From Atrichornis clamosus (taxonomy: Eukaryota > Chordata > Aves > Passeriformes > Menuridae), in the NCBI GenBank assembly GCA_013400975.1, contig WBMZ01003461.1:124001-188000 (forward strand): 64,000 nt of DNA, read 5' to 3'. Each line of letters starts with the position of its first letter. Within the stretch, counting starts at the first letter, position 1. Under the pieces are notes generated by a model. That model was not told the DNA's origin, did no database searches, and saw nothing but the letters and a program-made list of their open reading frames with translations. This document shows positions 52,131 through 63,046 of this stretch, piece after piece. The translations under genes and the position numbers were made by a program.

Positions 52131-52716
52131 TCCACAGTGTTGCATGAAGATCATATGTTAGGCTCAGTGCTTTGGCATCAGCTTAAAGAGAGTGTCAGAG
52201 AAATGGGCAAAGTGGGAGAGGTCAGTTTTCAGTGACACTATTACACAGCAATTGAAAATTTTCAAGGCAGAATTAATAAAGGGTAATTCACCGGAGCCTA
52301 TCTGCACACACAGTCTGAGTTATAGAAAGGAAAACCAATATAATTTTTACAGTAGATGGGTCTGGAGGTCTCTTCAGCCTAGTCTTGTCCTCTACTGGGA
52401 AGATCTTGTTGGAAGATCTGTAGGACAGTCACAGCTGGACACAAACAGGGTGCTGCCGTTCTGTCTCGCACCAATGGAACATCTTCTATTCAGATGCTCT
52501 TCACGTGTGATGGACTTGGTAGTGCTAATGCAGAAAGGCACACAGTACCCACTGTGAGCAGAAACGAGAGTGTCTTGGGGCTGTGCCCTTGCTCCCACAC
52601 TCTTCTCCTCAAACAACAGTACTTGAACTTCTTTCCTCTACACTCTAATGCGAAAGATTTTAAAAGCCTAAAATATCCTGCTGAAAGACAACAGAACTAC
52701 ACTGAAAAGCAGTTTT
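52131..52716 (-). other. Retroviral leader and possible LTR sequence
   Basis: On the minus strand the sequence near 52,480 reads …gttccattggtgcgagacag…: a CA dinucleotide, one base, then TGG, the arrangement expected at an LTR end next to a primer-binding site. It lies about 350-400 bases upstream of the first element-like frame (51,838-52,110), a plausible leader length. I cannot match the site to a specific tRNA and found no second LTR, so this is a suggestion. Open frames on either strand (up to 121 codons, plus, 52,192-52,557) have no recognisable product. Confidence 0.3.
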
Positions 52717-52761
52717 CAGGTGTTCTTTCATACTATTTTTCATAGTATGCATGAACACCTG
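52717..52761. repeat. Hairpin: 20 bp arms, 5 b loop
   Basis: Left arm 52,717-52,736 pairs with right arm 52,742-52,761 at 18 of 20 positions, with loop 52,737-52,741. Pairing does not extend usefully beyond the arms. It lies close to the retroviral remnant's upstream end. It might be part of the LTR, a small transposon relic or a transcribed stem-loop. The stem is shorter than a usual microRNA precursor. Confidence 0.85.
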
Positions 52762-55700
52762 GTATTAGAAGAAATCATGTGGGCTGCTCCATCTGGAATG
52801 GGGCAGGGCAACTCGGTTCGGCATGGTCTGCAGTGCTGATCCCACGGTGCCAGCACTGGGGAGCAGCAGTGCTGTGACCAGGTCTCAGTGCTGGCTGGTT
52901 GCTCTCTGCTGAGAACCTTCTCCGCTGGGAACTTTCTCTGCTGGAAACTCTCATGCCAACATCTCAAAACCAGAGGTGGTGATCAGAGCCCAAATATCTG
53001 TGGTTCTGTAAAAATGTGACTCACCATTCACATGTACATCGAGACCTCTGGGCCATGACACTCCTTCAAATGATGCAGCAGGGGAAAGCCACAGTGTTAC
53101 AGGGCAAATCATGCTGAAGGCAGCTGCAGAGAGGGGAAGAAACACTGTGGTCTAGGAGCTTGATTTGAGAAGAAAGAAGTTTGGAGAAGGAGCTTTTGAC
53201 AAACCTGTTAAAATTGTATTGACTCTGTCCCTGATCTTTTATTCTTCTCACTGCTTTATGCAGTCACAACATGAAAGCATCAGCTAAGCAAAGCTCCCGT
53301 GTTCCTCTTACAGAGTTTTGTTTTTCATTACTTCTGTTTAGATGGCATGGCCATCCTGTGATGGTGAACAGAAATGCTGCTAAATCTTGCCAGATCTGAG
53401 AATTTTGGTGGTCTCAACCTCTTGATTTAATGTTCAGTAGTTACTTGCAGAGGATTGAGAGTCAGGTCAGGTATCTCCTCATGTAAATGCCTAGGGTTTT
53501 CCACAGATAAAATGAAGTGCAGTCACAGCCGCAGAAACTGGACTGTAGAGCTGTCAGTCGTGAGAAGAGCTGATTTAAAAGCAACACTCAAAGGGCAAGT
53601 ATACTTCTGGCCTCATACTTTCTAGAAGAACAAAAGGGGGATTAAAAAAATTATTATTCCCCTCTTGCTGCATCATTAATTTGCTTGGGGCAGGATCTCT
53701 ATTAAACAGTAAACATGAAATGTTATATACATGATCCACAGGCATAAATTCATGCTGAATGTCCATTCTGCTGGAAGGCAGAAGCAGGTTGGGGGCTATT
53801 TCTGCTCTGAGGTTCCTGTTCACTTGTCCAATAGACAAGCTACAGAAGCAGGAACCTCACTTCCACTGGGATCAAAGGGGTAATTCAATGGCAGCATTTT
53901 CTCCTGCCTTTCTTACACAGTGCAAGAGTGTTGATTTATCACAATAATTAATTAGATGTCCTCAGCTCTTGACAACATGGTGATTATTTTGGAGGAATGA
54001 ATAACTGAAACGATTTGTGGGAATACCTTACTCTCTGCTGCAGCAGTTCAGGAGAATCAAGGAGAGGGTACATGGCTGACAATAAAAGAAACATGATTTC
54101 AGGTGGGAGTCACAGAGAAAGGGTATTTTTCTTCTGGTACTTGTATTCTTCTTTTGCACCTATGTGTGGGTGATAATAATTAATCTGTTGTCATTAATTA
54201 ATACTTATCCACAGCTAGGTTAAGTTGCTCTAAAGACATCAATATTAGAAAACAGCAGAGAAGAAAAATGATGCTATTGTCTGGAGTGACAGCTCACAGG
54301 AAGACAGAGTTTTTAAATTTAAACTACATGTATTCAGAACCATGTAGAATATGTGTAGTTTTTCTGGTCTCAAAACATGAGCTTAAAAATTATTTCATAG
54401 ACTTAAAAAAAAAACCCACGAGAGAAATAAAAAAGAAAAAAAGAACTTCCTCAGTTGGTGAATAAGATTTTTACTGTACACCTTAACTTTTCAGAAGGAG
54501 AAGCTTGGATATGTCCGTATCCTCTAGCCACAGCTCCTGACCTGCTTTACCTTGCTGCATGCTGAAGCATTATGATATATTCTGCAGCACAATATAGGAT
54601 CCTCCAAGTGCCAACATAGCAAGAGATATATTAAGAAACAGCTAATTCTGTCTTGAGTTTAGCACTTCACAGTTTTACATCCTATCTTACGTGATAAGTC
54701 ATAAGTGATGGACGTAGGAATGAACAATGAGAACATTCCCCCTGTGAAGTTATTGGTATTTAAAGGGATTTAAATTCCAGTTCATATCCACAGTCCTTGC
54801 TTTTCTTCATCACACCACTTCCCTCAGCAGTACTGGAAATTGTTTACAGACAACTTAGTTCCACTATCTGAAGACAAAACATGTTATGCAACATCCAGAT
54901 TTCACAATGTTTTTTATTATTCTGATCTCGCAAATGTGTTATTTTTACTTTACAATGGCAAATAAAAGAACCACTCCTAGCAGGGTAGGATAGAGTTCTG
55001 CTTATTTCTAGAAATGTAACTGAAACATGCTAGAGTCAAAGATAAGTTAGGTGAGGCATGCAGCATCAAAAGGGGCCTATCAGATACCTCTCTGCACAAC
55101 TTTTAGATAGATACAGCACAAGAGAGACAGAAAATCAAGGTACTTTGGACTAAAATGTTATTTTTAGTGTTATATAATGAAAGCATCATTCTGCAGTTCT
55201 CCATTAGGTAGACAGAGCGGACTCTTGAAAAACTGTAAAGATTGAGAAAAGCTTTTCAGTATGGAAAAAATGCCAAGTTTTCAGACACTTATCCACCAGC
55301 TCCAGGCTGCATACAACTTTCCCTGCTATTTCCTCAGATCTTCTGCTTGGTAAGTCTTTCAAACTGAGAACTGCAAAATAGCTGTGAAGTTTAAAATCAT
55401 AAAACACAATTATCTTTTAATAAACACAAAAGTTGTAAGAAGCATAGAGGTGTTTGAGCAGGTATAGAAGCATCGTTATTATCTCGGCTTTTCTCATTAG
55501 AGGTGATGAGCTGCAGACACTGCGCACTGTGAGACAGTGCCTTCAGAACAAGCAGTCAGTACGCGGCGTGTTCCTGGGCATTTATTTTTAAGAAAACTTA
55601 GCTGATGCATCAGAGCATTTGGAAAGACAAACGTAGGTCCAAAACTTCACAATTTGGGAGAAATTTTAATCCGCATTTTAATCAGCATTCCTGTTTTACC

Positions 55701-57059
55701 ATGTGTGCTCATTGAAATGAAAAACAAACAAAAAGCAAAAACAAAACCAAAAATATAGCACTTTCCCCATCCTCAGAGAGAGCAGTGAGAGCAGGGCTAG
55801 AAGGCAGTGGTCCCTTCGATGCAGTAAGTTGTCAGACCCAAGCAGCCTCCAAAGCACTGTACGTTTTGTCAGTCCAAACCTTGGCAAAATCTCTAAAGTT
55901 TTGGTTTTCATTTCAGACTCGACATGTTGATCGTATCTGGAAAGATTTTCAACTTTTGGCCAATTTTTCAGTGGAAACTGATTATCAAGGGACTGATTTG
56001 GGATTGTGCTTTGAAATTGCCATGCACTTGCATTTTATTTATTTGTCTTTGACATGGAAGCAGGTGAAGCCTAGTGGTTTTACCTGGATTTTATTCAGAG
56101 GTTCTGTGGTTTTTGAACCTGAGAGAAACACAAAGCAGTAGTTGCATAAGCTCTTGTGAGAATGTTTTCACTATTGGAAATATGGCATAACAAAACTTTT
56201 ACATAATGTGTTATATTTTGCAGAATTTTCTGGTATTTCAAATTCATAGTTTCCATAAAGAAAATAATTTGTTAATATTCAAATAACTTTGAAGTAATTG
56301 TGATTTGTAATAAACCAAGACATATGCCTAGTTTTCCCTTGCTTCAAAAGAAATCTGTCCTTCTCCATCTGGACAAAAGCACACTATAATGGAATTAAAA
56401 ATACTACATGCTACCTAAAGAAATATGTCCATAAAATATATTTATTCTATCTACTTAAATAAGATGTGCTGATTGCCTTTAAATAAGAAAACAGCAACCA
56501 ACTGTCATTTATACATTTCTTTAATGATGCATGTCGTACACTAAGGACTTACAGCATAAAGTAGGAGACTTCAGCCTGCACTGGTTCATTAGTTTCTCTG
56601 TGTGCTTAGGATCCAGCAAGCATTTTTCCAATCTATGTTCTGGAGTAGACACTTGGCTGCAGCCAGGATCCCCAGGGCTGAGGCAGGGTGGGAACAGGAA
56701 CCTCTTGTGGATGTTCCTGGGCCCAGGTCTCAGTTTTGTCTTGTTAGCAAGAAAGGCTCTGCGGAGAGCGGGATGTCTCTGGGGCAGAGGCTGTCTCCAG
56801 CTGTAGGTACATTTGCGTGGCACTGCCCAGCATGATGGGATTCTAGTTCACTTGGCTTTCTGAGTTCTTGCAGATAATAGTGTCGCACTATTAGAGCAAC
56901 ACACTGATGCACAGTGTAGGCAAAGGATTTCTACGGGCTGCAATACCTTTGAATCAGGCTGCACAGATAAACTGAAGTGAAAATTTGAAATCTTATTATT
57001 GATATTTTCCTCATTTCTTCTGAAATAACTTAAGCAAATTATTTTGTAACTGTATTTTC
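52762..57059. other. Single-copy noncoding DNA
   Basis: The interval 52,790-53,130 is clearly GC-richer than average and contains the 3x16 bp repeat listed separately. A frame of 118 codons (plus, 55,785-56,141) and one of 100 codons (minus, 56,521-56,823) have no recognised domain. An A-rich AAAAC-type simple repeat lies at about 55,718-55,755 and an A-rich run at about 54,405-54,440. No gene is supported. Confidence 0.5.
52905..52952. repeat. Tandem repeat, three diverged copies of a 16 bp unit
   Basis: Copies at 52,905-52,920, 52,921-52,936 and 52,937-52,952 share the pattern tcygctgrgaacyttc with one to four substitutions each. The divergence suggests an older duplication than the 14 bp repeat at 4,879. 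Confidence 0.85.
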
Positions 57060-57460
57060 AAAGTTTTTATTTTTGTCTGTTTATGCATTTGTTCGCCAAA
57101 GTTAGTTGCTCGTGGTGAGTCATGTTCAGTGACTGGCATGATTAAATTAGCTTTTGATCTATAGCAGTTCTGATCAGTAGGTTTAATTAGTACTTGTGTT
57201 TATTGCAAAGATTTACTTTGATGCTATGTGCCTGCTCTCCCATGCTATTACAGTGGCTTTAGAAATAAAGATGGTCCCGGCAGAAACCATCCTGTAAAAA
57301 AGGAGTATCACGAGGCAACAAAACAACAAAGTGACCTTTCTTGATTCTAGCTAAAATCAACAATTTCCTAATGTGGCTGGCATCAAAATATAACCCCCCT
57401 TCACTGAAGTTAATTTCCCTTTGATGTTACACATCACTTGCTTGATTAGCTTTTAAGTAA
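57060..57460. promoter_or_regulatory. Candidate conserved noncoding element
   Basis: A block without low-complexity sequence that contains TGATTAAATTAGC (near 57,140), TTTAATTAG (near 57,182), TGAGTCATG (near 57,116) and several other factor-type words. It has no open frame of note. In a gene-poor region this is the sort of composition seen in developmental enhancers, but the assignment is inference without any conservation data. Confidence 0.22.
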
Positions 57461-59379
57461 CAGTACCAGCAACCAAGATCACTGATCACTGTTTTGTCTT
57501 TTTTTTTTAAATCTAAATTAGACACTTCTGATTTTTATTTTATAAATAGCTTTGTTTCATTCCTGTCTGTTGCTATGCCAGAAACCAGAAAGTTCACTAC
57601 CTCATCAATAAAAATAGAAACAGCATAGCTGTTCAAATGTCTCGACAACTATTGGTGGAACAGCCATCCTTGCAACAAAGACACCGAAGCAAGAGTCTCA
57701 AAAGAACTTGAATAAGTTGAAAAATATTTATTTTATTCATCCTGACCATTCTATTTGAAAATGGCAATGCAGCTGATGGTAAAGCTGTATGAAAAGGGAA
57801 CATATTACTGAGAAGAAAATATACCAATCGATATTTGTAAAAAATCTGTAAGAAAAAGATTATTTTAAATAGCGGGGGAAAAAGAAAAAACACAAAATAG
57901 GCCTTCAGGAAAAAAAAAAGATTTTCTATCCCCAGGAGGATTAATAATTGACATGTAGCAGATTCTGTGGCAGCCACTAAGCAGATGGATGGATATGGTT
58001 ATTCCCTCTCATATATTTACTAATGGAAAGTTCCCAGTATAAACATTCATGTAGTAAGAATTGTTTTATGCTCTTGAGATTTTTAGATCCATGAATATTT
58101 TTGGCAGCTTGGCTAAGGGGATATAATTCTTTGGCCTTTAATTTTTTTCATACTTTCAAAGCATACTTTTTACATTTCCCACAGAGCAGCACAGTGGAAT
58201 CACAAAGCCTGTTGCCTCTTGTCTGAGAACACTGTGCTGTCTCACTCCCTCACTGAAGGAACACATCGTATGAAGATTTCCTGACTCTACTTGCCCACGC
58301 ATTGTAAGAGCAGGATTTCATAGAATTTCCTTCATTTGAGGGGGCTCAGCACTTGTACTAAATACATGTCTGTATTTTTAAAATGTTGACGTTTTTGCAT
58401 TTCATCTTGTACAATAGATTTTTATGTGTTGGTATACAAACATGTAAATATTATTCTTCAGTTATTTCCTAACATATACTATTATTTCTATTTTATTTCT
58501 GTTATATTATATTTCAATCGAAAAGTCTGTTCTAAAAGTACAGAACAAATTGCTTGTAGCTTCCAGTCTGCTTTGGTGGAAATACATACTTCAAGGAGAA
58601 ACTGGAGTTTTTGCAAAATTCTGATCTCTTAGCCATCCTCTTTCCTCTTACCTCTATATTTTTGACCAAAAAAAAGCTGGAAATATTCTCCCTTTCATTA
58701 GTTATAATTAATTCTGATAGTATTTGATTATTTGCAAAATTAATAGGGATCCTACTAAATGTGATACTTTTATATAACTAGAACCGCCTCCCCCCCCAAA
58801 AAAAATTGTATGGAGCATGTTGCAAAACTTTAGCTCAAATAGCCTGATAGAAAAAGGAATGATCTAGCACCCTCACAAGAGCTGTCTTATAAATCTAAGG
58901 ATTACAACCTCTACTTTGGCTCCAAGTCTCAGGTGTATAAATACAAACCACAAGCCTTTGGTCTGTAATATTATTATTTTCTTCCTACTGCCAACAGTGC
59001 TGATAAAAAAACATGCTCTGTTCCCTCAGCCTTCCTCATACATCAATTCCTCTTTCAAGGGTCAAGTTTCCTGAAACACTTCCTAAGTGGTGGATTGTAA
59101 AGTTATAAAAATGCAAGCATGGTGTGCAAGGGCAAGTTGCACTCTGCCTCCCATTAGAACACCAGATTACCTCTTTTCCTTGGCCGTATCCATCTAGTCA
59201 AATATCCTGTACTTGATGGTGGCCACTACAAGATGTGCAGGAAGGAGAGACACAGCTGTGTCCCTTGGGGCACACACAGCCTCCCAGTCTCTAGAAACTC
59301 ATATTGTGACAACCTCACATGCTTGAGTTGTCACCTGGACAAATGCCCATCTTCATTTTTCATTTGACAAAAGATGTTA
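57461..59379. other. Single-copy noncoding DNA
   Basis: No gene recognised. The longest open frame is 114 codons (minus, 57,633-57,977), Phe/Leu-rich because of A-rich plus-strand sequence. An abrupt poly-C/poly-A junction lies at about 58,787-58,805. The rest is unremarkable. Confidence 0.5.
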
Positions 59380-59470
59380 GTTCCTTCAAACTCTATTTGA
59401 GGCACAATTTCTTACTGGATCACCCTTGCCGCTCTCTTCTGTATTATTTCTAGTTGGACCCATAGGAGGA
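59380..59470 (-). mobile_element. Possible ancient LINE (CR1-type) scrap, antisense
   Basis: The stretch …cacccttgccgctctcttct… followed by …atttctagttggaccc… resembles the antisense wording of old CR1 3' regions. It is short and diverged, so the call is tentative. Confidence 0.3.
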
Positions 59471-62400
59471 GACACATGAATAAGTTTTCTGAGCTATGGG
59501 GAGCTAACATGCAAGTATCTCTAGGATTTTACTAAAATTGCATGTGCAGTATTTTCTTCTGTTAAACTAAATCCATTTTCTTCTCTTATATAGCTTTGGT
59601 TTCTTATATATGTTAGGTTTGTGAACCTGGCACGAATGGGTTCGCAAAGTGTGAGTGTTCTGAAGATAAGATTGACATTATTGTCTGAACGTGAAAGAGC
59701 CTCAGATTAATCTGTGAATAATTTATATACTTACAAATGTCAGAATATAGATTAGGGCAAGATTTTTCTCCCTCTTGCCATCTAAGAAAACATGTGATTC
59801 ATTCAGTAAGGGGCTATTACTCTGGTACCAATTCAAGTTTCTTTCCCCTTTCTTCCACTCTTCAGCCCAGTGTTCCCAAAACACTGGTGAGGAAAGTTCA
59901 TACCCTGGAAGTTCAGTGTTTCATGTTTAGCCAAAGCAAAGTTAGGCTCTTACAGTAAAATGTCAAGATAATTTGCTTTTTAATGATCTAACTTAATTGG
60001 ACACAGGGCTTCAGATAGGAACTAACTTCAAAGCTGGCGAGAAAAGTAATCTCAGCACAAAGGTGCCGTTGACATATTTTTGCTTTCAAATACTTTTCAT
60101 GAATGTAGTAATGATGATTTGAAAGTTTGTAGGGATTTGCTATAATTACTAATTAAAAGCATGGAAGTAATGGTGAATCTGCAACCGTAGGAAAGTCAGG
60201 TTTGCTTCCAGTGATTGGTAGTTACATGGCAAAACTGGGACAATATGGGCAAACAAATATTCAATTTCAATTTTGTGCATTTCAGTGCTTTCAATTTTTC
60301 ATACTGTTGTTGCAGTAAAGGAGTAAGTTATATACAAGGTGTTTGGCTACTGTAGAGGTGAATGAGTACCTGAGAGACAGGTTTTGTGTTTGTTAGTCAA
60401 TTAATCCTTCTTAATAGATCAAGCTTTTTAATTTTCTTTGTGTGAACTTCAATCAGGCACGGAATTCATGGCAGATTTAAATACCCTTTAAAAAATTTTT
60501 TTTTCAGTTCTGGGTTTAGTTTCATTTGGTTTCATTCTTTCTAAAAACAAAAAAAATGGGGATGAAAAAAATCAGACACCTGTGAACAAAGGAATTTTCA
60601 ATTTTCACCTTTCCTCCATATTTTTTTGTTCTTTTAATAAGGTATTTTCCTGGCTTTAAATAACTATGTATCAATCTGTGACTGAAGGGATAAAGCTCGA
60701 TTTCTTTAAATGGTTCAAACAAAAAAATTTTATTATTTCCTTCATTGCTGCTTAGTGCTGGCTTGGACTTTCACTCAGACTTTCCCCTCTACTTCTAGCA
60801 ATATGTACAGAACAGGTGGCATTTTCTCACATTAGTAGCTGGATGGGAAAACTGTCAGCCCTTACTTTTTTGGTAGTTTTTTTAAGGAAAAAAAGGCACT
60901 AGTAGAACCTCTTTTATGCAGCCCCAAGTTACTTTTTGTTCTGCTGTAGGTACATTTTTAGGAAGAAAATGTTATTTCTTTGATTTCCCTCTCAACTAGA
61001 GCATTGTTTGTGATCTAATAACAGATCTAACTATCCACTGTATTACCTTTCCCATGTGCAAAATTCTTGCGGAGTGATAATCCCTTTCATTTCCTGCTTT
61101 TTAATGAATGGATTTTATATAACTGTTCATTAGTGTAATTGTTGTTGATTTTTACTTTTCACTTCATTATTTCTCCAACAAAACTCTTGCCACTGCTACT
61201 TTCTTAGCAAAACAGAGTAAATTAAAGTCAGCATCTGGGAAAACTGTTTGTAGGTGACTGTAAACAAGGTGTAAGACACTCCTTACATTGCAGTTCTTCT
61301 TTATGCTCACCTACAAACTGATCTCAGGGTGCCCAAGGACGCATTTAAATGATATTTAGCTGACAACTAGAGACATCAAGCTCTTTAATCTCTACAAGAC
61401 ACCTCTTTGACAAGACAGTCAGTTCTCTCTAGTAGTGTACTCTGAGTCCCAATTCCATAGAAACCGACTGAGAGGAGGAGAGCTCTGTTCTGCCCCTAAC
61501 CTGTACCAGTAACTACCAGTTTAAGAGGGAGCTGAAACAGCAGTCTGAATTACTCCGGTGCTAATATCCTCAGTTACTCAGTCCTTCCTAATTGATAGCC
61601 TCAGAAATAGCTTGAAAACTAGAAATAATTTGAGCATCAAGCAAGGACCATAAAGAAGCACTCCGTCTCCCTCAAGGCTTGTTACAATTTTCCCACTTGT
61701 TTCTGATTTACATATCAGTCACAGATATGTTAGTGCTGATCTCCTGAGCAACTTCTATGCAACTTCAGAAGAGTTAAAAAAGGATGGTAGGGCTGAAATA
61801 AAGGCAGACACTTCAAAGCCTGAATGTGAATAGCTGGGAGACCAATAAAATGAGGATGTATAATAATCGCTTTATGTTTAGAGATGTTTAAGCATCTGTG
61901 ACATATTTATTGTGCAGTTTGAAGCTCTAGCATGAACTTCTCATGGAGATGTTAAATCAGCAGCAGAAGCTCTATTAGAAGTTGTGGCTGTTTACTCTCT
62001 GTTGATAAAGGCCAGTCACAAATACCATGAATTTTACATTGTTGGTCTTTCTAATCTGTAGTAGGGGATTTAAGAGTTTATAAATGGAATCTCTTTATGC
62101 ATTTCTAGTGAGGCTATTACAATAGAAAGCAGCAATGAAGTTCTATTTTCAGCTTTATTTCTATATTTTCTCTATTTTTCTGTCTATTAATTTCAGTTTG
62201 CACTGACTTAGTTGTTTGCTATTTATTCTATGTCGCTGTCATTTACACATGCTATGCTGTATCTTTACTTGGGTATCACATGGCATTTGATCACATGCCA
62301 GACTATCTTTCTAACCAGTAACTCTTCCACTGCCTCAAAAACTGCAATTATTTAAAGCAAAATTAATATTTACCAGAATAAGGTATTTAAAAAATTAATA

Positions 62401-62500
62401 GACTCCTTTCCAAAATTCCCTTGGACACTTTGTTAATCAGGATTTTCATCAAAATAGGATGGTCCATTTCAAAGAACTTCCAGCTATTACAAGGGTATGG
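59471..62500. other. AT-rich single-copy noncoding DNA
   Basis: No gene or repeat recognised. Open frames do not exceed 73 codons. T- and A-runs are common (for example 60,495-60,505). Confidence 0.55.
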
Positions 62501-63046
62501 TTAACCGTGTTCTTGCTGACCACTGAGTAAAACACTGCACTTTAACCTTGAAGCCTGGTTCAGATAGAAGACTATCACAAAGAGAGGATACAGAAAAAAA
62601 CCTTGTCTAATGTAAACTTTACAGGATGTCTTTATTATGGATTTCTCCTCTGTAAGACCACAGTGACAAAGAAGGGTAGCAGTGAAATTTTTTCTGACTG
62701 AAATACTGGAATAATCATCTTTGCCAATACACCGCTGTGGGAGTGACCGGGGAGATGCTATGTGAGGACTGTAGGGGTTGTCATGAAGATGGAGCAGAGG
62801 GGCTGGTGTGGAGAGGAGGAATGGCTTGAGCAGATGGAAAGAGATCACTAGTGACCTCAGAGGTATGTGAGTGAGACTGAAAGAGGTCACCGGAAATTTC
62901 AGCTTCCTGGAGAAAGACAGTGGCAGTAAGTAAGGGTCAATGAAGTTTGAAGAGCTCTGAGTGGATGAAGGAAAGGTATCAGGGAGCTGTGGAAGCCTAG
63001 CAGGGGAGGAAGACCTAATTCCCACTTTTTTTTCTCCCCTCCTCAC
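62501..63046 (-). other. 181-codon open frame, function unknown
   Basis: This is the longest open frame in the window not caused by a simple repeat, starting with an ATG at 63,046 on the minus strand. The translation is rich in Ser, Leu, Pro and Arg in its first 110 residues (for example LPQLPDTFPSSTQSSSNFID) and contains a hydrophobic stretch near the C-terminus (FFLYPLFVIVFYL). I recognise no domain, conserved motif or signal peptide at the start. The amino-acid bias follows from the purine-rich plus strand here. A 181-codon frame is long for chance at this base composition but not exceptional in 64 kb examined in six frames. I do not assert that it is a gene. Confidence 0.15.

Noticed and set aside
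55785..56141. 118-codon plus-strand frame with a splice-acceptor-like ttcatttcag near 55,914
   Set aside because: No matching donor, no known domain, and acceptor-like pyrimidine tracts are frequent in this AT-rich sequence.
58317..58345. tcatagaat wording like the start of an antisense CR1
   Set aside because: The following sequence does not continue as CR1, and nine bases are not enough.
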